Shown: in pieces, positions 41,424 through 51,052 of the stretch | Numbering within the stretch: position 1 is the stretch's first letter | Layout of the letters: each line of letters starts with the position of its first letter | Source: JAFGSI01 sp041287425 | Lineage (GTDB): Bacteria; Chloroflexota; Anaerolineae; Anaerolineales; Villigracilaceae | NCBI GenBank assembly: GCA_041287425.1 | Contig: JBEULG010000007.1 | Span: forward strand, 62,001-126,000 | Direction of reading: 5' to 3' | DNA length: 64,000 bases | Notes under the pieces: generated by a model | Databases searched by the model: none | What the model was told of the DNA's origin: nothing | Seen by the model: only the letters and a program-made list of their open reading frames with translations | Program-made: the position numbers and the translations under genes

Positions 41424-43064
41424 ATGGCTGCCAAACAACTTGTTTTCTCTGAGGATGCGCGTCGGCGCTTACAGAACGGCATCGACGTGGTTGCGAATGC
41501 CGTTGCCACGACCCTTGGCCCTAAAGGCCGCAATGTAGCGCTCGACCGCAAATTCGGCTCCCCCACCATCACGCATGACGGCGTGACCGTGGCCAAAGAA
41601 ATCGAACTGCAAGACCCGTTCGAGAACATGGGCGCTCAGTTGCTCAAGGAAGCCGCGACCAAGACCAACGACATCGCCGGCGATGGCACCACCACCTCGA
41701 CCGTCCTGGCGCATGCCATCGTGACCGAAGGCCTGAAGACCCTGGCCGCCGGCGCCAACCCGATGCGCCTCAAACTCGGCATCGAGCAGGCAACCGAAGA
41801 GGTCGTCAAGGCCCTGCGCAAGATGGCCCAGAAGATCGAAACCAAAGAGGAAATCGCCTCGGTGGCGACCAACTCGGCTGCTGACCCTGAAATCGGCAAC
41901 CTCATCGCCGATGTGATGGACAAGGTCGGCAAGGACGGCGTCATCACCGTCGAAGAGTCCAAGTCGCTGCAATTCGAGACCGAATACGTCGAGGGTATGC
42001 AGTTCGACCGCGGCTACATTTCGCCCTATTTCATCACCGACCCCGAACACATGGAGGCGGTGATTCAGGAACCCTACATCCTGGTCTATGACAAGAAAAT
42101 TTCGGCCGCAGCCGACATCGTCCCCCTGCTGGAGAAACTGGTGCAAATCGGCAAGCGCGAACTGGTCGTCATCGCCGAGGATGTGGACGGCGAGGCCCTC
42201 GCCACGCTGGTGCTGAACAAACTGCGCGGCATGCTCAACGTCCTGGCCGTCAAAGCCCCCGGCTTCGGCGACCGCCGCAAGGCCATGCTGCAGGATATCG
42301 CCATCCTGACCGGCGGGCAGGTCATCTCGGAGGAGACCGGCCGCAAACTCGAAACCGCTACCATCCAGGACCTGGGCCGCTGCGAGAAAGTGGTGGCCGA
42401 TAAGGACAACACCACCATCGTCGGCGGCAAGGGTGACCCGGCGCAGATCAAGGGCCGCATCGAACAAATCCGCGTCGAGATTGAAAAGTCCACCAGCGAT
42501 TACGACAAGGAGAAACTCCAGGAACGCCTGGCGAAACTCTCCGGCGGCGTCGCCATCATCCGCGTCGGCGCGGCGACCGAGACCGAGTTGAAAGAAAAGA
42601 AGCATCGGGTCGAGGACGCCCTGTCGGCGACGCGGGCGGCCATCGAGGAGGGCATCGTCCCCGGCGGTGAAATCGTCTTCATCAACGCCATCTCGGCGCT
42701 CGACAAGGTCAAGATGGACGGCGAGGACGAGAGCATCGGCGTTTCCATCGTCCGCAAGGCCCTCGAGGCCCCCATCCGCAAACTGGCCGAAAACGCCGGG
42801 CAGGATGGCGCCGTCATCATCGAGAACGTCCGCCGGCTGGCCAAGGAGCAGAACAACAAGAATCTCGGCTACAACGTCATCACCGGCGAATACGTGGATA
42901 TGCTCAAGGCCGGCATCATCGACCCGCTCAAGGTCGTGCGCGGCGCGCTGGAGAACGCTGCCTCCATCGCGGCGATGATTTTGACCACCGAATGCTTGAT
43001 TACCGATGTGCCCGAAAAAGAAAAAGCCGCCCCGATGCCTCCTGGCGGTGGAATGGATTACTAA
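41424..43064 (+). CDS. groEL: Chaperonin GroEL
   Basis: A 546-residue 60-kDa chaperonin. VATTLGPKGRNVALDRKFG and the nucleotide-site DGTTTSTVLAHAI are conserved. The C-terminus is a short PPGGGMDY rather than the long GGM repeats of proteobacteria. GGAGGAATAACC precedes the ATG. It is the only chaperonin in the window. A strong intrinsic terminator follows at 43084-43115, closing the groESL transcript. Confidence 0.98.
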   Translation: MAAKQLVFSEDARRRLQNGIDVVANAVATTLGPKGRNVALDRKFGSPTITHDGVTVAKEIELQDPFENMGAQLLKEAATKTNDIAGDGTTTSTVLAHAIVTEGLKTLAAGANPMRLKLGIEQATEEVVKALRKMAQKIETKEEIASVATNSAADPEIGNLIADVMDKVGKDGVITVEESKSLQFETEYVEGMQFDRGYISPYFITDPEHMEAVIQEPYILVYDKKISAAADIVPLLEKLVQIGKRELVVIAEDVDGEALATLVLNKLRGMLNVLAVKAPGFGDRRKAMLQDIAILTGGQVISEETGRKLETATIQDLGRCEKVVADKDNTTIVGGKGDPAQIKGRIEQIRVEIEKSTSDYDKEKLQERLAKLSGGVAIIRVGAATETELKEKKHRVEDALSATRAAIEEGIVPGGEIVFINAISALDKVKMDGEDESIGVSIVRKALEAPIRKLAENAGQDGAVIIENVRRLAKEQNNKNLGYNVITGEYVDMLKAGIIDPLKVVRGALENAASIAAMILTTECLITDVPEKEKAAPMPPGGGMDY

Positions 43065-43083
43065 ACCGGGCGATTTCGTCCAC

Positions 43084-43115
43084 AGGGGCGCAGGCAGACT
43101 GCGCCCCTCTTTTTT
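43084..43115 (+). terminator. groEL intrinsic terminator
   Basis: A 9-10-bp GC stem (AGGGGCGCAG with CTGCGCCCCT, loop GCAGA) is followed by CTTTTTT. It is canonical rho-independent termination. Confidence 0.93.
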
Positions 43116-43131
43116 CGGTATAATCAGGGCG

Positions 43132-44007
43132 ATGATTCCTTCCCTTGCGCGGCGCTCGTGGATCGTCCTCACCCTGAGCCTGTTTCTGGCGGCCTGCAGC
43201 GCCTCTACCCTCGAACCGGCGCCGACTCCCGCGCCCCCCTCCGAATCCCCTACCGCGACCCTACCCCCGACCCCGATGGCCGTTCTGGTCAACGGGGAGG
43301 GGATTCCCGTCGAGGAGTTTGAGGCCGAACTGGCCCGCTACCAGGCGGCTCATCCGCAGGCCGGCCTCGACCAGGCGACCAGCGCGGTCATTGATTATTT
43401 CGTCAACGAGTTGTTGCTTGCGCAGGGGGCGAGGGCGGCCGGCTATTCCCTGAGCGATGAGGCCCTGGAGGCTCGGATTGCCAGCCTGGAGGCACAGATA
43501 GGGGGGGCGGAGGCGCTGGCTGCCTGGCAAGCCGCTCACGGTTACACGCCCGAGACGTTCCGCCAGGCGCTGCGGCGTCAGATCGAGGCCGCCTGGATGC
43601 GCGACCAGATTGCCGCCTCCGTCCCCGCAACGGCCGAACAGGTACACGTGCAGCAAATTTTGCTCTATAATGAAGAGGATGCGCGGGCCGTTTTGGCCCA
43701 ATTGCAGGCGGGCGCCGACTTTTATCAACTGGCCGCCGCCTACGATCCGCTCACGCGCGGCGACTTGGGCTGGTTCCCGCGCGGTTACCTTCCGGAACCG
43801 GCTTTCGAGGCGGCTGCCTTTTCGCTCCAGCCCGGTCAGGTGAGCGACATCCTCCAGACCGAAGCCGGTTATCACATCATCATGGTCGTGGAACGGGATG
43901 CCAATCACCCGCTTTCGTCAGATGCCCTGCTGAGCCTGCAATACCGGGCCGTGGACGAATGGCTTGCCAGCCAGCGCCAGCAGAGCACCATCATCCTGGC
44001 TCCCTGA
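43132..44007 (+). CDS. Parvulin-type peptidyl-prolyl isomerase lipoprotein
   Basis: A 291-residue SurA/PrsA-like foldase. A signal peptide with lipobox LAAC (near residue 20) anchors it outside the membrane, followed by a Pro/Thr linker. An N-terminal SurA_N-like helical domain (EEFEAELARYQAAHPQ) leads to the rotamase domain (VHVQQILLYNEEDARAVL, RGDLGWFPRGYL, LQTEAGYHIIMV). It should help fold secreted proteins. No ribosome site is present; TATAAT at 43119-43124 is 7 nt before the ATG, so a leaderless or near-leaderless start is likely. It lies right after the groEL terminator. Confidence 0.88.
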   Translation: MIPSLARRSWIVLTLSLFLAACSASTLEPAPTPAPPSESPTATLPPTPMAVLVNGEGIPVEEFEAELARYQAAHPQAGLDQATSAVIDYFVNELLLAQGARAAGYSLSDEALEARIASLEAQIGGAEALAAWQAAHGYTPETFRQALRRQIEAAWMRDQIAASVPATAEQVHVQQILLYNEEDARAVLAQLQAGADFYQLAAAYDPLTRGDLGWFPRGYLPEPAFEAAAFSLQPGQVSDILQTEAGYHIIMVVERDANHPLSSDALLSLQYRAVDEWLASQRQQSTIILAP

Positions 44008-44022
44008 TGAGGAGAAATCGTC

Positions 44023-44769
44023 ATGGACCATTTCGATCTTCGTCCCGTAAGCAAAAAGCGTTCGAGCAGTGCCATCTGGAATGGGTTGACGCTGCTGGTT
44101 TTGATTGCAATCGCCTGCCTGGTGATTTACTTCCTGATTCTGTTCATCAACCCCCAATCGGGGCTGAATCCCTTCCCGCCCCCGCCCCTGCCCACCCTGA
44201 TTCAATTCCCCACGCCGACCATGACGCCTCTCCAACTGGAACCGACCTGGACGCCCACCCCGACCATCGAACCATCGCCGACCCGCACCCTGGCTCCCAG
44301 CTGGACTCCCATCCCGACCAACACCCCCTTCTACATTTTTACGCCGACCTCGATTTTCCCGACCACCCCTGGCGCGCCGACGCCCACCGCGACCGGCATG
44401 CCGGTGGTCGTGAATGTGACCTATATGGATAGCAGCGTCTATCACCCCGAAGCCGGCTGCAACTGGATGGGAATCGCCGGTCAGGCGGTGGACCGCAACA
44501 ACAATCCCATTGTCGGCTTGATCGTGTATCTCAAGGGGACGCTGGACGGCGTTCCGGTCGAACGGATGGGGTTGACCGGAACGGCGCCCAATTATGGCGC
44601 TTCGGGCTTCGAGTTCGTGCTGGCCAATCGGCCGATCGCCTCCAACAATGCGCTCTGGATTCAATTGCAGGATCAGAGCGGCGAACCGCTCAGCGAGCGG
44701 GTTTTCATCAACACCTACGGGGATTGCAGCCGCAATCTGATTCTGGTGCGTTTCCGCCAGGTGCGTTGA
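44023..44769 (+). CDS. Membrane-anchored Thr/Pro-rich surface protein
   Basis: A 248-residue protein. One membrane segment (about 22-42, LLVLIAIACLVIYFLILF) is followed by about 80 residues rich in Pro, Thr and Ser (PTWTPTPTIEPSPTRT), then a compact C-terminal domain with two Cys (GCNWMGIAGQAVDRNNNPIV and YGDCSRNLILV), possibly a carboxypeptidase-regulatory-like beta fold. GAGGAGAAATCGTC precedes the ATG, 15 nt after the foldase gene. The pair may be co-expressed. Function is unknown; a surface location is inferred from topology. Confidence 0.78.
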   Translation: MDHFDLRPVSKKRSSSAIWNGLTLLVLIAIACLVIYFLILFINPQSGLNPFPPPPLPTLIQFPTPTMTPLQLEPTWTPTPTIEPSPTRTLAPSWTPIPTNTPFYIFTPTSIFPTTPGAPTPTATGMPVVVNVTYMDSSVYHPEAGCNWMGIAGQAVDRNNNPIVGLIVYLKGTLDGVPVERMGLTGTAPNYGASGFEFVLANRPIASNNALWIQLQDQSGEPLSERVFINTYGDCSRNLILVRFRQVR

Positions 44770-44775
44770 AAACCG

Positions 44776-44810
44776 GAAGAACCCGTTCCTGCGAGGGAAC
44801 GGGTTCTTCT
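44776..44810. terminator. Bidirectional terminator between convergent genes
   Basis: Fourteen-base arms (44776-44789 and 44796-44809) form a strong hairpin between the stop codons of 44769 (plus) and 44812 (minus). A-rich and T-rich flanks serve both directions. Confidence 0.88.
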
Positions 44811-44811
44811 A

Positions 44812-45735
44812 TTAGACGGCTACGTTCCAGTGCGCATACGCCGGGTGGTCGCCGCGGACCACTTGCTCGAAGAGACGGCGCAACTGGTCGGTCACCGGCC
44901 CCATGCTGCCGCTGCCGATGGGGCGGTGGTCGACGCGGGTGACGGCGGTGACCTGGGCGGCCGTGCCGGTCAGGAACAATTCGTCGCACAGGTAGATTTC
45001 GCTGCGGTCAATCGGCCGCTCGATGACCGGCAGATTCAGTTCTCTCTGGGCCAGTTCGATGACGCTGCGGCGGGTGATGCCCTCGAGGATGTTTTCAGTG
45101 ATGGGTGGGGTAATCAGGGCGCCGTCGCGGACGAGGAAGACGTTCATGGCGCTGCCCTCCGAGAGGTGGCCCTCCTGCGTCAGGACGAGGGCCTCATCGA
45201 AGCCGGCCAGGGCGGCGTCGGTTTTGATCAGTGCCGAACTGGCATAGGCGCCGCTGATTTTGCCGCGCGCCGGGATGGCGTTATCGTCCAGCCGCCGCCA
45301 GGAGGAGATGGTCGCATGGGCGGCGGTATCGTTTTTGATGTACAGGCCGAAGGGTAGGGCAAAGATGGTCAGTTCATCGGTCAGGTTGTGCAGGCGCACG
45401 CCGATTTGCTCGTCGGCTTTGTAGGCCAGCGGGCGGATGTAGATGTCCTCCTCATAGCCATCGGCGCGCAGCAGTTCGATGGTCAGGTCGGTCAGGCTTT
45501 CGGGGGTATGGTCGAATTCCATGCGCATGATTTTGCAGGAATTCAGGAAGCGGCGATAGTGGTCTTGCGGCCGGAAGATGAACAGGCGCTTCTGGCCGGC
45601 GTTCCAGTAGGCGCGGATGCCGCCAAAGACGGCCGTCCCGTAATTGAGGGCGTGGGTAGCGACGCCGACGCGGGCCTCTGAATAAGGGACAATTTTGCCC
45701 CGGAAGTATGCATGCCGGGGTAGGGAATCAGACAC
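44812..45735 (-). CDS. ilvE: Branched-chain amino acid aminotransferase
   Basis: A 307-residue fold-IV PLP aminotransferase for Leu, Ile and Val. RHAYFRGKIVPYSEARVGV, HALNYGTAVFGGIRAYW, the Schiff-base Lys in IPARGKISGAYASS and EGSAMNVFLV are typical of BCAT. The start is GTG at 45735, set by an ideal AAAGGAGGTG four bases upstream; the next ATG upstream lacks one. A TATAAT at 45783-45788 on the minus strand is the likely -10. It is monocistronic, bounded by a bidirectional terminator. Confidence 0.93.
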   Translation of the reverse strand: MSDSLPRHAYFRGKIVPYSEARVGVATHALNYGTAVFGGIRAYWNAGQKRLFIFRPQDHYRRFLNSCKIMRMEFDHTPESLTDLTIELLRADGYEEDIYIRPLAYKADEQIGVRLHNLTDELTIFALPFGLYIKNDTAAHATISSWRRLDDNAIPARGKISGAYASSALIKTDAALAGFDEALVLTQEGHLSEGSAMNVFLVRDGALITPPITENILEGITRRSVIELAQRELNLPVIERPIDRSEIYLCDELFLTGTAAQVTAVTRVDHRPIGSGSMGPVTDQLRRLFEQVVRGDHPAYAHWNVAV

Positions 45736-45875
45736 TCGACACCTCCTTTGAATGTGGTGAATGCAGCCCCGCTGCAAGGCTCATTATACCTTTGCAGGTG
45801 CTTCTCCGAAACTGACGGCTATCACCTCTGCCGGGGGCGGATGTCAGGTTTTTGGGCGGAAATGGCGGGCGCGGC

Positions 45876-47570
45876 TTATTTTCTCAGACCGAACACCTCG
45901 TACACCTCGACCGCTTCGCTCTTGCCCTTGAGGCGCAGAGGGGCGTAGAGGCGGGCCTCGACCGCACTCTGCACCTGCTCATAGACCTGGCGGCTGATCA
46001 AAATCTGATTGCGGGCGGCGTTCTCCTGGATGCGCTTGGCGGTGTTGACCGAGTCGCCGATGGCTGTAAAGTCGAGACGTTTCTCGGTGCCGATCCAGCC
46101 CAGGACGGCCGGGCCGGTGTGGATGCCGACTCCGAACGAGAGATGCGCTTCGGGTGGCAGTTCGGCGTGCAGGTGCTCGACGGCCGTCTTGAGGTCCAGG
46201 GCGGCGCGCAGCGCCCGCAGGGGATGATCCGGCTGCGGCAGAGGGGCGTTGAACCAGGCCATGACGGCGTCGCCCAGGAATTTGTCCACCGTCCCATCCT
46301 GGCCCAGGACGGCCTCGGCCCCGGCGGCCAGGTAGCGGTTCAGGATGGCCACCAGTTCCTCGGGCGTGTGTTTCTCACTGTAGGCGGTGAAGCCGCGGAT
46401 GTCGGCGAACAGGACGGTCAGTTCGACCTCTTGGCCGCCGATTTGCAGACTGTCGGGGTCAATCTGGGCCACGACTGCCGGCGAGACCATGCGCTCCAGC
46501 AGGCGGCGCTGGGCCTCCAGGCGCTTGCGCTCGGTCATGTCGTCCAGGACGATGGCGATGCCCTGGGTGGTCTGGCTGGCGTCTTTGAGCGGGGAGAGGT
46601 TGAGACGCCAGTCCACCTCGCCGCGCAGGGGATGGCAGTGGGCGATTTCCAGGTCCATCACCGGCCGGTCGGTCTGGCGGACGGTTTGCAGGTAGGGGCG
46701 CAGGTCCTCGGCGCAGGAGGGCAGAATGTCCTCCAGCCGGCGGCCGACGATGGTGGAGGCGGTCTGGCCGAGGATGGCCTCGGCGGCGCGGTTACACAGG
46801 GTAATTTGTTCCTGCACGTCGGCGGTGATGACGCCGCTGGGGATGGAGGCGAAGACGTTGTCCATCAGGTTCTTCAGGGCGGTCACCTCGGCCAGGGTGC
46901 GGCGCACCGATTCGAACAGGCGGGCGTTTTCGATGGCGATGGCGGCCTGGTTGGCGAAGACGGTCAGCAGTTCGAGTTCGGCTTCGCTGAACAGGCCGGT
47001 GCGGATGCGGTTGTCCACGTAGATGACGCCGATCAATTCGGACTTGACCTTGAGCGGCACACAGACGATGGAGCGCAGGCTGTAGGCGATGATCGATTCG
47101 GTCTTGCCGAAGCGTGGGTCTTCCTGGGCGTTGGTGGTCAGGACGGCTTCGCCGCTGTTGACGACCCGCCCGACGACGGTGCGGCTGATGGCGAATTCGT
47201 GCGGGGCGAGGGATTCCTGTTCCCAGTTGCGGGCTACTCGAATGTTCATTTCGCCCTCGGTATCGCGCAGCATCAGGAAACCGCGCTCGGCGCCGGTCAG
47301 TTGGACGAGGGTGTCCATCACCAGGCGTAGGACCTCGTCCAGGTCCAGGCTGGAGTTGACGGCCTGGCTCACTTCGGCCAGGGCGAGCAGTTTATGGCGT
47401 TGTTCTTCCAGGTCGGTTGCCTGGCGGCCGAGTTCGGCGAGTGAATTTTCGAGGCGGGAGAGGCCCTCGAGGCTTTGGGAAGGCGGGGTGGTGCGAATCT
47501 CGGCGACTTGTTTGCGCAAAGCCCGGATTTGCTCTTCGAGGGGGAGCGGGGGGGAGGCATTAGAGTCCAT
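45876..47570 (-). CDS. GAF-PAS-class III adenylate cyclase
   Basis: A 564-residue soluble cyclase. A coiled-coil N-terminus (about 10-70) is followed by a GAF domain (about 75-225), a PAS domain (about 235-345) and a class III catalytic domain (about 370-555). FADIRGF and GDAVMAWF supply the metal aspartates, DKF and LDFTAIGD the adenine-specifying Lys and Asp, and NTAKRIQ the transition-state Asn and Arg, so cAMP synthesis is predicted. Its start overlaps the 3' end of the transglutaminase gene by 11 nt. The GAF domain may sense a small ligand. Confidence 0.9.
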   Translation of the reverse strand: MDSNASPPLPLEEQIRALRKQVAEIRTTPPSQSLEGLSRLENSLAELGRQATDLEEQRHKLLALAEVSQAVNSSLDLDEVLRLVMDTLVQLTGAERGFLMLRDTEGEMNIRVARNWEQESLAPHEFAISRTVVGRVVNSGEAVLTTNAQEDPRFGKTESIIAYSLRSIVCVPLKVKSELIGVIYVDNRIRTGLFSEAELELLTVFANQAAIAIENARLFESVRRTLAEVTALKNLMDNVFASIPSGVITADVQEQITLCNRAAEAILGQTASTIVGRRLEDILPSCAEDLRPYLQTVRQTDRPVMDLEIAHCHPLRGEVDWRLNLSPLKDASQTTQGIAIVLDDMTERKRLEAQRRLLERMVSPAVVAQIDPDSLQIGGQEVELTVLFADIRGFTAYSEKHTPEELVAILNRYLAAGAEAVLGQDGTVDKFLGDAVMAWFNAPLPQPDHPLRALRAALDLKTAVEHLHAELPPEAHLSFGVGIHTGPAVLGWIGTEKRLDFTAIGDSVNTAKRIQENAARNQILISRQVYEQVQSAVEARLYAPLRLKGKSEAVEVYEVFGLRK

Positions 47571-49923
47571 AGGGTTTTTCTTTGCAGAGATGGAGGTGAA
47601 CGAGCAGGCGGCGCCAGCGGGCGCGGCGGACGGCCTGACGGATGCGCGCCTCGTCCTGGCGGGCGAGGTCGAGGGCGGCCGGACGGCGGTCGTAGGCGCT
47701 GACCTGGTATTGGTGCAGCAGGCCTCGAATGGCCGGGGCGGCCTGCGGCAGGCGTTCTTCCAACAGGGCGGCGGCTTCGGCCGGGGTGCGGGCCGGGGCG
47801 GGTTCCACGCCCAGTCTCCTCAGGCCGCGGTAGACGACCTGGAAGAGGCGTTCCGACGGGCCGAGAGAGGCCAGGCGCGCCCAGCGCTCGAGCCAGGAGG
47901 GAATCGGCAGGTCGCGGCGGGCCAACCACTCGCTCAGGCTCACCGGCAGAGGCCGGCGGAAGAGCGCTTGTCCGCCGCGCCTCAGCCGGTCGAAGGCTCC
48001 CAGGGCGTAGGCGGCCGCCAGGCCGACGATGATCAGGAGGAAGGCGGCGAAGGTGAGCAGAATGTTGGTCAACGAGTTGATCGGGCGCAGGCCGCCTGGG
48101 TTCTGAGCGGCGGGGAGAGCGGCCGATTCGGTCTCTTCTTGGGGCAGCGCGGCTGGCGGGGGCGTGAAGGGGGGCGCTTCCGCCTGCGTCTCCGCCTCGC
48201 TGTCGGGGCGGGAAAGCGGCGGTTCGGAGGCAGTGGGTTCGAATTCCACCCAGCCGAGGCCGGGGAAGTAGACTTCGGGCCAGGCGTGGGCGTGGCGCTG
48301 AAGGACGGTGCGCCAGCCGGGCGAGGTGGCCTGACCCTCGCTGAAGCCGACGGCCAGCCGGGCCGGGACGCCGACGGCGCGCAGCAGGACCACTTCGGCG
48401 GTGGCATAGTAGTTGCAGAAACCGGCTTTGTGGTCGAACAGGAACCAGGCCAGGGTGTTGCGCCCGCTGGGGGTGGGAGGCAGGCGCGGGCTGTAGGTGA
48501 TTTCGCGGCGCAGGTAGTCGGTGATGGCGACGGCCTTGTCGTAGGGTGTGGCGGCCCCGGCGGTGATCTGGCGTGCCAGGTCGGCGATGGCGGGCGGCAG
48601 GTCGGGCGGCAGTTGCAGGTAATGTTCGCGCACCCAGGCGGGGTATTCCGTGCCGGCCGAACGCAATTGCTGGACGGTCGGGTTGACGACAAGCGCGTGG
48701 ACGAGGTACTCCTCGCCTGCCATGATGGTCGCCTGGGGTTCGAAGAGCAGCGGGTCGAGGGCTTCGTCGCCGGCCTGGAAGTAGGTCAGGCGTGCCGGCC
48801 GGCTGACCCAGACGGGGTTGGGCGGGGTGACCATCAGGCCGATGTTGGCGTCCATCACTCTGAAGGAAAATTCGGCGATCAGGCCGCCGCTTTCGGGCAA
48901 GGAGAGGGAACGCTCGGCGGGGGTGAAGGGGCGGACGAAGCGCAGGCCGGTGCGCCAGCCGTCGTTCTGGTATTCATCGTAGACGCGCACCCGCCAGTAA
49001 TAGCGTTCTGCATTGCCGCGCACCGGCAGCCGGATGCGGAACAAGACGGCGTTGCCGGTTTCGGCCTGTTGGCCGAGGACGAGCGACTCGCCGTAGAAGG
49101 TGTTGACGTAGATGGGTTGGCCGCGTTCCAGGCCGGCGATGGCCCGGTCGAGGTCCTCGCCGGTGCGTTCCCACACAGGGTTGGTGTTCTCTTCCCACAG
49201 GCGGCGCAGGGAGGCCCAGGGCCGGTTGACGGTCGGCAGGCTCCAGGCCAGGCCGACCAGTGTCAGGGCGGCGATCAGGAAGAGCAAATTCATGGTGGCG
49301 TTGGCCTGGGCGGTGTAACGCAGGCGGACGCGATTCCACAGATTGCGGCGGTTGACGAAGGTGATGCGGCCGAGCAGCAACAGGGCGAGCAGCACGTAGA
49401 CCGCCAGAAAACCGCTGCGGCTTTCGGGAGTGTGATCGTAGATTTCGAGCATCGTCAGCAGCAGCCCGGCGGGCAGGACGGCCCAGCCGAAGGCGGCCGA
49501 GCGGGTCAGGGCCAGGCCGGCGGTCAGGCCGATGAACCAACAGACCAATGAGATGAAGATGACGAACAGGAAGGTGTCTTGTAATTCCTGGCCGGCGGCG
49601 AAGAGACGCAGCAAATGTCCCAGCCGTCCGCCCAGGGAGGCCAGGCGTTCGAGCCAGGCGATGCCGGGGTAGAAGATTGCGCCGGCCAGCATGGGGAGCA
49701 GCGTCAGGCTGTAGCCGAGGGCCAGCAGCAGGAGGCCGCGCCGGCCAAAGCGGCTGTAGCCGAGCGGCAGTCCCAGCAGGGCGCCCAGCAGGGCAAGCAG
49801 GGAAGCGAAGCCCAGGCCTTCCGTCCAGCCAGTTGCGACCAGCCGCTGACAGGCGACGAACAAGGCCAGGAGCAAGAGAAACGCGGCAGGAAAATCCCAC
49901 CAGCGTGAGGCGGCACGATTCAT
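47560..49923 (-). CDS. TgpA-like membrane transglutaminase
   Basis: A 787-residue protein. About seven N-terminal membrane segments are followed by a large outside domain with a transglutaminase core: Cys in GFCNYYATAEVVLL (about residue 500), His in HAHAWPEVYFPG (about 545), and the following FEPT. One more membrane segment and a DUF4129-like C-terminus (YRGLRRLGVEPAPARTPAEA) complete the TgpA plan. In other bacteria such genes often neighbour MoxR ATPases, absent here. No ribosome site: the ATG lies 6 nt after a -10 hexamer. The 3' end overlaps the cyclase gene. Confidence 0.88.
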   Translation of the reverse strand: MNRAASRWWDFPAAFLLLLALFVACQRLVATGWTEGLGFASLLALLGALLGLPLGYSRFGRRGLLLLALGYSLTLLPMLAGAIFYPGIAWLERLASLGGRLGHLLRLFAAGQELQDTFLFVIFISLVCWFIGLTAGLALTRSAAFGWAVLPAGLLLTMLEIYDHTPESRSGFLAVYVLLALLLLGRITFVNRRNLWNRVRLRYTAQANATMNLLFLIAALTLVGLAWSLPTVNRPWASLRRLWEENTNPVWERTGEDLDRAIAGLERGQPIYVNTFYGESLVLGQQAETGNAVLFRIRLPVRGNAERYYWRVRVYDEYQNDGWRTGLRFVRPFTPAERSLSLPESGGLIAEFSFRVMDANIGLMVTPPNPVWVSRPARLTYFQAGDEALDPLLFEPQATIMAGEEYLVHALVVNPTVQQLRSAGTEYPAWVREHYLQLPPDLPPAIADLARQITAGAATPYDKAVAITDYLRREITYSPRLPPTPSGRNTLAWFLFDHKAGFCNYYATAEVVLLRAVGVPARLAVGFSEGQATSPGWRTVLQRHAHAWPEVYFPGLGWVEFEPTASEPPLSRPDSEAETQAEAPPFTPPPAALPQEETESAALPAAQNPGGLRPINSLTNILLTFAAFLLIIVGLAAAYALGAFDRLRRGGQALFRRPLPVSLSEWLARRDLPIPSWLERWARLASLGPSERLFQVVYRGLRRLGVEPAPARTPAEAAALLEERLPQAAPAIRGLLHQYQVSAYDRRPAALDLARQDEARIRQAVRRARWRRLLVHLHLCKEKPYGL

Positions 49924-49929
49924 GCTTTG

Positions 49930-49958
49930 AGTGTACAATAAAAAAAACGAAACTGCAA
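49930..49958 (-). promoter_or_regulatory. Leaderless promoter of the transglutaminase gene
   Basis: TTGCAG (49953-49958) and TACACT (49930-49935) are 17 bp apart on the minus strand. Exactly six bases lie between the -10 and the ATG, so +1 coincides with the start codon. The T-rich spacer faces the divergent PAP2 gene. Confidence 0.7.
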
Positions 49959-49976
49959 CGTACAGGAGAGGTAGTT

Positions 49977-50963
49977 ATGGAATCGATCTTGGATTGGGGG
50001 CTGGCAGTCGTCTCCGCCGTGCAGGGCTGGGGAGGCTGGCTGGAAGCCCCGATGAAATTCTTCTCATTCCTGGGGACGGAAGATTTCTTCATGCTGGTCT
50101 TGCCGGTCTTGTTCTGGTGTGTGGATGTGCGCCTGGGCATTCAGGTCGGTTTCATCCTCCTTATCAGCGCCACGACCAACCATGCCTTCAAGATGGCCTT
50201 TCAGGGGCCGCGCCCCTACTGGTACAGCCAGTCCATCCGCGCCTACGCGGCCGAGACCTCCTTCGGCATTCCCTCCGGCCATGCGCAGACGGCGGCCAGC
50301 GTGTGGGGCATGGTCGCCGCCGGCCTGAAACGCGGCTGGGCGTGGGCTGCTGCCGGGGCGCTGGTCTTTCTCATCGGCCTTTCGCGGCTTTACCTGGGCG
50401 TGCATTTTCCTCACGATGTCTTGCTGGGCTGGCTGATCGGGGCGCTGTTGCTGTGGCTGATGCTGCGCTTGTGGAATCCGGCCGCGGCCTGGTTGAAGCG
50501 GCTGGGACCCGCCGGGCAAATCCTGGCAGGCCTGCTCGGCTCGCTGATTCTCATCCTGCCGAACGTTTTGATCTTCGCCTGGCGCGCCCCGGGCTTTGTC
50601 CTCCCGCAAACCTGGCTGGAAAACGCCGCCGCGGCCCGTCCGGGCGAGGCGCTGCCGCTGCCCTATTCGCTGGAGGGGGCGGTCTCGAACGCCGGTACGC
50701 TCTTCGGCCTGGCCGTCGGCCTGGTCTGGTTGAGGCAGATGGGCGGGTTCGAAATGAAAGCGCCGGCCTGGAAACTCGTTCTGCGCTATCTGGTCGGCGT
50801 GGCCGGGGTGCTGGTCATCCGTTACGGCCTCAAAGCAGTCTTCCCGGAGGGCGAGACGCTGGTCGCTTATCTCTTCCGCTACCTGCGCTACGCGTTGATT
50901 GGCGCCTGGGTGAGCGGCGGCGCGCCGTGGGCGTTTCTGCGCCTGAGGCTGGCAACCCGATGA
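49977..50963 (+). CDS. PAP2-superfamily phosphatase
   Basis: A 328-residue polytopic membrane phosphatase. All three catalytic motifs are present: KMAFQGPRP (K-x6-RP, about residue 76), IPSGH (about 100) and SRLYLGVHFPHD (SR-x5-H-x3-D). Such enzymes remove phosphate from undecaprenyl pyrophosphate, phosphatidate or sphingolipid-type substrates. The C-terminal 150 residues add four more membrane segments than minimal PAP2 proteins. AGGAGAGG precedes the ATG. It is divergent from the transglutaminase gene. Confidence 0.92.
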   Translation: MESILDWGLAVVSAVQGWGGWLEAPMKFFSFLGTEDFFMLVLPVLFWCVDVRLGIQVGFILLISATTNHAFKMAFQGPRPYWYSQSIRAYAAETSFGIPSGHAQTAASVWGMVAAGLKRGWAWAAAGALVFLIGLSRLYLGVHFPHDVLLGWLIGALLLWLMLRLWNPAAAWLKRLGPAGQILAGLLGSLILILPNVLIFAWRAPGFVLPQTWLENAAAARPGEALPLPYSLEGAVSNAGTLFGLAVGLVWLRQMGGFEMKAPAWKLVLRYLVGVAGVLVIRYGLKAVFPEGETLVAYLFRYLRYALIGAWVSGGAPWAFLRLRLATR

Positions 50964-51052
50964 CTCTACGATTCCTTAACAGCGCGCTGTCTGTTTGGGG
51001 AGGCTTTGATATAATGGGGTCATCTCTGTGTTGGTGTGGGTGAACGGTTGCA

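Noticed and set aside
41469..43292. 607-codon open frame opposite groEL
   Set aside because: It is an artefact of codon bias in groEL and is rich in Asp, Gly, Leu and His with no family pattern.
47089..49551. 820-codon open frame on the plus strand opposite the cyclase and transglutaminase genes
   Set aside because: It crosses two well-supported genes and translates to Gly/Ala/Gln-rich low complexity.
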